From assembly GCA_023238725.1 (NCBI GenBank), contig CM041534.1:702501-766500 (forward strand): a stretch of DNA of 64,000 nucleotides, read 5' to 3'. The position numbers and the translations under genes were made by a program. This document shows positions 57,494 to 64,000 of the stretch, in pieces; the stretch's first letter is position 1; each line of letters opens with the position of its first letter. Below the pieces are notes generated by a model that saw nothing but the letters and a program-made list of their open reading frames with translations, was not told the origin of the DNA and did no database searches. This DNA is from Scortum barcoo. Taxonomy: Eukaryota > Chordata > Actinopteri > Centrarchiformes > Terapontidae.

Positions 57494-59475
57494 TGGCATC
57501 TCTGCCACACACAAACGCATGAGACATGAACACCTTGGCCACATCCCAGCTATAAAATGACTTGAATCTCCATCTTTTATGAGGTTTTGGTCCCATCACG
57601 ATCTAAGTGCCTCAGTTGGCAGCCATATTGTTTTATAGAAACCCCTTCATCCACATTATGGACAAAGCCTGACCACACTGGCTGTACTGTCTCAAACTGG
57701 ACTTCAGTACCTCACATAGGCATCAGCACTACTCAACAACACAATGAGGACTGTCTGTAGCACCTTCAGATGGCCTTCAAACTACTGCTGCTTTCTCAGA
57801 ACCACCGATGATTTTTAACACACTTTTTTATGGTCTTATGAGAAGCCATACAGTTCCTTCATGATGTTTCCAAGTGCTCTTCAGAACTAGCTGTTACCAC
57901 TGGTGATAGGCAGGTTTGTGTATGAGGGGACAGAAGAAGCATGGCAGATTGTTGGGTGTCTCTCTGTAATGTGTGTGTATGTCTGTGTGTGTGTGTGGAC
58001 CTCTTTTTTTCTTCTTTGATAAAACAGCATCAGATCCAAACTGAATGTCAGCTGTTTAGTCAGAGCGAGTGTGTGAGTGCATGAGGTTTTGTGTGCATCG
58101 TAATACAACGCTTGCCCAGTATGCATCAGGAACAACAGATGAATTGATAACACATGATGATCAAACTGTCTCTGCAGAGAAAAGCTTTGTCAGAGTGAAC
58201 CGTCAGGTGTCGGCCAGAGAGCCTGCCCTTTTTAAAGTGTATGCAATGAAAACAAATCACTTGTATGTTAGTTTTCTCTCATCTCAGAATGTGATCTTTG
58301 TTAACTGATCTGTCAAGTGTGGCGCAGCAATGAATGGGAATTGGGAATACCTTAATGCACAAGGTGTATGTTATTTTTTAAAACAAGGGGTTTTTTATTC
58401 TAACACATTTTTGATCCTTTCTCAATCAGAAAAATACACACCAGCCATGTGATTTAAGAGGCTTAATAAGCACTTAGTAATTTAAAGCAGACCTCATTTT
58501 TCTTAGATGGACATGTTCATAATGTAGCTGAAAGCTTCCTGGATCGGTGTTCATGCTTATTTTCATTATTTATGCCTCACCAAAATGTATCCACAAAGTA
58601 TTAAAAACTGTTAGATACCAAAAGGTGGCATCAAATGTCCAGTCAGATCCATAATCCTTTTGACTTCACCTGTGTGATCAGAGTGTTTCTGATTTACCTC
58701 AACATAGGGCCTGTTTTAGACAACAACTGCTTTTGTTTTTTTTTTTGTTTAAATGAGAAAATGTAGAAACCTTCATATTTTTGTTTAGGTATCTGTTCTG
58801 AAATTCGAGCGTTGCATCGGCACTGTTTGGGGGTGGGGGGGAAGGATGACCAGCCTCAGCACCAAACTGGATTCACTGCATTTTCAGAGAACGTGTTCAT
58901 ATTTGGAGTGTCATCTTTTCTAGCATTCAAAGCTAATGCATTCATGCCTATCTTATAACTATATCTTTGTAGCCTAGCCAGGGAAGTAGTCCTTCCACAG
59001 ATCATAACTCACCATCTTATACTGTGGCTGACAGTTCATGTGTTTTAATGTCCTCCTGGCCACTGTTTATCTGTCTTCTTTTTGTAAATGTTACAGTTCT
59101 TACCGTGTTCTAGTGCATCCAAAAAGCTGCTGCTTGACTCTATAGGGCTACCAGATTCAATTGGACATGTTTTAGCTGGAGAGCAAAAAAAAAATCATCC
59201 AGGGAGTTTCATACATCATGAACATGGTCCATTGTGAGAATTTTTTTTTTGTTGTGTTGTAAGTGCAATGCTGACTTACAAGGATGTCTTTTTACTATTT
59301 TCAGTTCTTCCCATCCATTATTAAGGCTGCACAACATTAAATGGTAACCAGGAGTGGTACATCATTAAGATTTGCAATAACGGGTGTTATACTGTATGAA
59401 AAGGCACCCAATGTTGTATTGGTGCTACACTGTTGAGTCACTGGTAATCAATAAAGAGCTGGTGCAGACAACCTA
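57494..59475 (+). other. akt2: akt2 3' untranslated region (probable)
   Basis: Sequence after the akt2 stop has no recognisable gene and runs to a good AATAAA at 59450 followed by GT-rich sequence. The open frames near 57887 and 58069 are short, with no family features. A TG-rich stretch is at 57969-57998. Confidence 0.5.
59450..59455 (+). terminator. akt2: Candidate poly(A) signal of akt2
   Basis: AATAAA about 1.96 kb after the stop. Mammalian AKT2 also has a long 3' untranslated region, so this distance is reasonable. Confidence 0.45.
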
Positions 59476-61178
59476 CTCAACTTCCCGTTGCTCACAGAGC
59501 CTACTGCCACATATGCTGTTTTGAAATATTTTCCGTTATTTTTGTTTTTGTCTTGTTTATTTTCTGGTTTTACTTCTTGCTGTTTTTTCCCCTCATCCTT
59601 CCTGTACCCTGAACCTCCTTCACAGATAGTCTCAAATTAAGGAACTTCATAATGGTTAAAAGAAATGTATGTGTTTTCAGTTACATTATTCTATTCAAAC
59701 TGTTCATTTCTATTTGTCTGTGAATGTAATTCTGAAAGACATTGATCCAATACGTTTTTAAACTGTCTTAATACATCCTCATGTTTGCGTCTTGATTCTT
59801 TTCATCCCTCCACTGTGAAATGCTAACGCTCTGTTTCTCTACTCAGTAATACATGTACAAAGCACTTGGGAGTATAAAGCATAGCAAAGAAGATAAACAT
59901 CACACAATACAATTGCTTGAGACAGGAAGTGTATTGTTTGTCTCTCGTCCCGCCTTCCTTGCCCTCAGTTGGATGGGTTTCCTGCCTTGACACTTCTCAC
60001 TCCTCTGTGTTGAAATGGCATTAAGCAGATGTTACCAGCAGCCCATCCGAGATCACAGAAATCAGAGCTAATGTGCTGGTTGTGCCTGCCACACATTTAA
60101 CCTCACCAATGCTTTTTTTCTGTTGTTTATCTAACTGCAGCCACATGCACAGCAGACTGACAATGAACAGTGTTATCCCAGCTGTCTGTTCATGGCTCCT
60201 TTGAGGCAAACAGCTGTTAAAGCCTGAACACAGACTGATCAACTAAATATTGTTTTTTACTTTACAGACTGAAAAGTGTGGTGATGCCATGATCAACATC
60301 AAATAATGACTTTTGTTTTTTTCAAACAGTTATCTACTTTGACACAACTGTCACATAGAAAACATGGTGTTTTTTTCTGTTGATTTTTGTCAGGATGTGG
60401 TTTAGACACCTGTATTAACAGTTTTGAGAAGGTGTCATCGTCTGGTGCCTGGTTTTGCTGCTGCTGTTGCTGCAAATGAAAAGTCTCGATTTGTCTGTGT
60501 TTGTCACATACTGCCTTAACTGAGCCTGTGTGCCTACAGCAGTGCAGAAAATACCATAATAGATGGTTAAATCTCTGCTGTGATGGAATGAACCTTTGAC
60601 TGTCAGAAACTGTGTGTTTGTGTGTGTGTGTGTTCACCCCTGCTGTGCAGCCCAGCAGCCCTAACTGTTCACCGTTTGTCCACATGGGCTGGGTCCATGA
60701 GTTGGACACGTGCTGACCTGGTTACAGCCCAGGTAAGACCGAACGGAGTGATCGATGTGGACACAGAGAAAGTGTGAGATCTTCAAAGTTACGTCATGTT
60801 CAAGATGAAGTGTTACGTAACCAGGTGACTGTGTTTCTCTCTGGTGTGTGTCAGAGCCGGTCCGGTCCACACACACAGCCTCACGGTGCCTCTCAACACT
60901 CCCCCACTAAGGAACATGTGCTGCCGGAGCGACCACGCCCCCAGCCGCCTGCCTCACATGTAGCCGCACACATCCACTGTCTCCTACGCTGCGTTTATGG
61001 CCCATGGGAATACGGGCGAACAGTGGGAGCCTCGGGACGCGTCACTGTGGTCTTTGTGAGGTACAGATCAGCTGACCCACCGCAGATTAGAGGCTGAGAC
61101 GTTCAGGTGTTATGGGAAATAAAAACCCAGTGAGCTGAAAACCGGTGCGGCCAAAATGACTGAAGGTGTGTTTTGTGG
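59476..61178. other. Intergenic region downstream of akt2
   Basis: No gene recognised. Base composition becomes richer in GC from about 60700. A short TG tract is at 60610-60632. Open frames such as that at 60774-61097 are of low complexity and lack family motifs. Confidence 0.4.
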
Positions 61179-61186
61179 GGCCAGCT

Positions 61187-62549
61187 CAGAGCCGGCCCTA
61201 CCCAATGTGGCGCCCCCCTCCATCGGCGATTTACATACGCTTACAAAAGAAATCGAAATAGCATTGTTTTTACCATTGTCTTTAATTTATAAGATAACAT
61301 GTCACCCAATTTACATGCTTAACAAATTACAAATAAATACAAAAAAATCTGAAATACAATATAAATACCCTTACCACAAAATAGGCTGCTGCATCCCTGG
61401 ACTCTTCTGAGGTGGAGGGGACAGAAGGAGTGCTTGAGGCTGCTGAAGAAATCGGTTGATGGCCCAACATTTGCAGAGGCTGGACTTAAATATCTCAAAA
61501 GTGCATCTGAACAGAGGAGTGTTACAGCTATTATTTAAAAATGATAATGCCTAGAAAAAAAATGAAAAACTTAAAAGATACATGTTGTCTACTGTGCATG
61601 TATAGTATACAATGTATTTTTTCTTATATGCATATTAGATTAGATACAACTTTATTGTCATTACAGTGAAATTTTGATTAGCAGATGCAAAGTAAGTAAA
61701 CTGCAGTTTAATATGGCATGTGGGAATGCTGAGTTATGGAGTATTAATAATAATAATGTGTACTTTAACACTGATGTAAAGTTTAAAACAATTAACATGC
61801 TTTAGACAATATGAATTGTAACACAACAAACAACTAAGGCTAAAAATCTGATATATAAAGGGGTGAAAAGGGAATAGCATTTTGATTGACTGTTAAAAGC
61901 AGGAAAAACGTTAGCTAGCGAGATGTAAATAAAACAAATAATAAAAGCGTAGATTAGACCAATGTAGACACCTACTACTGAGTAGGTTTAATCTTTACAA
62001 ATGATGATCCATAACAGTAAAGAGCCTCCATGCCGCCCAGCTACAGAAATATAAAACTGCTTATTTACTGATTAGCATAGCATGTTGAGGCTAATCGCTC
62101 AGAAGCAAGTTATCAACTGCTTGATAAGTGATGCTTCATTTCATTACTGTATCTTTACTTTAACTCTTTCTTTCTCCCGTTTTTCCTCCTCTTCTTTTCT
62201 TTTTTTCTTCCCTGTGCTCTGGACAGTTCAGCTCGTTTTGACATGTTCACAAACTTCTCTGGTCACATCAATAAATCTGCCCCTCCCCCCACAGAGAGCG
62301 AGCAGGTACCATCAGCCGGAGGAAGGGGGGGGGGCTTATTTGGTATTATCATTTGTAGTAATATTAATTGGGCATTGCTTTACATTTGAATCTATGTGAG
62401 CTTTTCCATTTTAAGAGTTAATAGTAATAACTAGTTTTAATATAATTATATTGAAGGTGAATTTTTTTTCCCGATTTTGTGGTGCCCCCTGGAGGCCACA
62501 TGGCGCCCTTAGCATTTGCCTATATTGCCTAATGGGCCAGCCGGCTCTG
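61187..62549. mobile_element. Non-autonomous hAT element with perfect 8-bp target duplication
   Basis: Left end CAGAGCCGGCCCTACCCAAT; the right end read inverted is CAGAGCCGGCTGGCCCATTA. GGCCAGCT flanks both sides (61179-61186 and 62550-62557) with no mismatch. An 8-bp duplication and CAG...CTG ends define the hAT superfamily. The 1363-bp body has no transposase frame. It contains GGCGCC-rich subterminal blocks and a LINE tail at 61642-61685. Confidence 0.85.
61642..61685 (-). mobile_element. LINE (L2-type) 3' tail inside the hAT element
   Basis: On the minus strand it reads as a segment with ATTTCACTGTAATGACAATA followed by AAGTTGTATCTAATCTAAT, the usual L2-type 3' end with AATGACAATAAAG. 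Only the tail is present. Confidence 0.65.
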
Positions 62550-63169
62550 GGCCAGCTCCCTGAGCTGATGTGTTTGAGGCTTGGCCCCTAATGATGAGCT
62601 GGCCCAGATCCACTTTGGGCCACATGTGGGAGCTGTCTCAGACTGTCTGTCGGTCTGTGTGCTTGGTGGCATCGAGGTGACAGAACAGTTGGTGTAGAGG
62701 GATTTAAATGTCTGTGGCCCCTTGTCCAGCTTTGGGCCCTCATAGTAACAACTGTGAATGAAATCACACCACTGCAGTAAAATGGATGTTTTAAAGCAGC
62801 ACACCTCTTTAAAAACAGCTTCAGTAAAAGATGAGTCTGCATGTAGAGCTCTGACAGTGTCAGTGCTGTTACAGAGACAGGTCGGTGAGTAGTAATAACC
62901 ACAGGCAGGATACATGTATATGCAGTCAAACTTTCACCAGCACTCAGCAAAGCACCCTGTTAAAGTTCATCTTGCACAGACGGCTGTTCGCTTTTTTCTA
63001 GTTGTAAATCAAAGAGCGGGGATTGCTTTTTCTGTCGTAACTGTAGACGGAACGAAAGAAAATAAAGGTGTAGCTGATGGCCGGGTTTATCGCTTTCTTC
63101 CTGTGCAAAACAACGGTCAGCTTTAATATTTCCAACAGTAGTTGAAAGCACCATACGGTGCCAAATGCA

Positions 63170-63250
63170 CCCTTCACGTGGACCGTTACGTCACTACCTA
63201 AGCACGTGTCTCGGCACGGGATTGGCCAAAACGCTGCCGTTACGTCACCG
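63170..63250. promoter_or_regulatory. CRE / E-box / CCAAT cluster, probable promoter of an unseen gene
   Basis: Within 75 bases are two TTACGTCA CRE-like sites (63186-63193 and 63240-63247), two CACGTG E-boxes (63175-63180 and 63203-63208), and an inverted CCAAT box (ATTGG at 63221-63225). This density is typical of a vertebrate promoter. A possible first exon lies at about 63330-63630, ending in CTGACAC|GTGAGT. No protein could be recognised, so the gene would lie beyond the window or be transcribed to the left. Confidence 0.6.
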
Positions 63251-63434
63251 CCAAGCACTGACACACTCATTATTATTTAGATGGTGAGGGCGTGGCTACG
63301 AAAATAAACATGATGGATGCTTTGAGTACATGATCAGACTGAGTGTGTGTCCAACTGCAGGGAGGACCAGCCGGGGACATCAGCTCAGCATGGACATATT
63401 TTTTCTGTTATTTCTTTGAATATAAATAGACATT

Positions 63435-63511
63435 TATACACGCTCACACACGCACCCACCATACACCTTCCCTCCCCACACACACACACCCCAAACACAC
63501 ACACTCTTCTT
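63435..63511. repeat. CA-rich low-complexity tract
   Basis: CACACA-rich sequence broken by CCC and TC words, inside the candidate first exon of the unseen gene. The short frame reading THTPNTHT across it is an artefact of this composition. Confidence 0.6.
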
Positions 63512-64000
63512 TTGCCCAAGATGGATCTGTAAAGTGGGGACTGGAGGGAGGTGTTTCCTCTCAGGGTGTGGAGATGGTGTGTTCCTGCTGCCACAAGCTG
63601 ATGTCTCCTATCTGGTGGATGAAGTACTGACACGTGAGTAAAGTCTCTTAGTGTCTAAACTTTTGGTCGTTTTTTCTGTTGACCTCATGTCCAACATGAG
63701 GCTCCTCAGCATGCTCTTTAATAATCTGTCATGGTCAGTGGTGGTGTGGTTCTGTTGTGACAGGCTTGAATGTTTACCGTGTGTTATGAATGTCATGCGG
63801 ACAGTTGATCGGGAGTTGCCATGTGGATATACAACAGGACAGAGCAGCAGCAGTGGATTACATAACAGTGTTGGGGGTGGGACTGTACAGTCTGCCAGGG
63901 GCCATTTTATCAAGTTCCTCCTGCTGCAACTTCATTCACATGTGCATGCTGTCGTGTTTACACAGGAGGCTTACCAACACATGACAAATATGACCACTCC

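Larger units (their letters stand above)
62558..64000. other. Right edge of the window, no gene identified
   Basis: Apart from the promoter-like cluster and CA-rich tract listed separately, no coding sequence was recognised. Open frames at 62529-62950 and 63608-63913 on the minus strand have no family features. Confidence 0.4.

Overview
This is a vertebrate nuclear genome window, and everything points to a teleost fish. Genes are split into many short exons with GT-AG introns. Proteins align closely with mammalian families. The transposons (CR1/L2-type and RTE-type LINEs, hAT elements and small inverted-repeat elements) are those common in fish. No operons, CRISPR arrays or bacterial features are present. 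No tRNA or rRNA gene was recognised by eye.

Four protein-coding genes can be rebuilt exon by exon. All four reading frames close exactly. (1) dmpk, + strand, 506-20199, 14 coding exons, 582 aa: a myotonic dystrophy-type AGC kinase with a C-terminal membrane anchor. (2) ovol3, - strand, 26743-23929, 4 coding exons, 279 aa: an OVO-like four-finger C2H2 transcription factor with an N-terminal SNAG-type peptide. (3) vasp, + strand, 33890-41195, 13 coding exons, 405 aa: an Ena/VASP actin regulator with EVH1, proline-rich and EVH2 regions. (4) akt2, + strand, 44512-57493, 13 coding exons, 478 aa: an AKT kinase with PH domain, kinase domain and hydrophobic motif. From established knowledge, all four human orthologues lie on chromosome 19q13, so the window looks like a compacted piece of that conserved block. 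The genes share no pathway operon-style; three of them (dmpk, vasp, akt2) act in cytoskeletal and growth signalling, and ovol3 is a transcription factor.

Between and inside the genes lie many mobile elements. A 12-kb first intron of dmpk holds two LINE remnants and an inverted-repeat element. dmpk intron 2 holds a large TA/TG microsatellite and a nearly perfect 290-bp hairpin. vasp intron 5 holds a decayed hAT element with another repeat nested in it. akt2 intron 11 holds an RTE-type LINE with a perfect 14-bp target duplication but without its reverse transcriptase core. A hAT element with a perfect 8-bp target duplication lies downstream of akt2. The last kilobase holds a CRE/E-box/CCAAT cluster that looks like the promoter of another gene, which could not be identified.

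I did not find a radically new system. The most interesting points are the alternative C-terminal ends available to dmpk (including a retained-intron hydrophobic tail behind a GC splice donor), the absence of a CTG repeat downstream of dmpk, the loss of a PKA-type serine in vasp, and the well-bounded transposon insertions.
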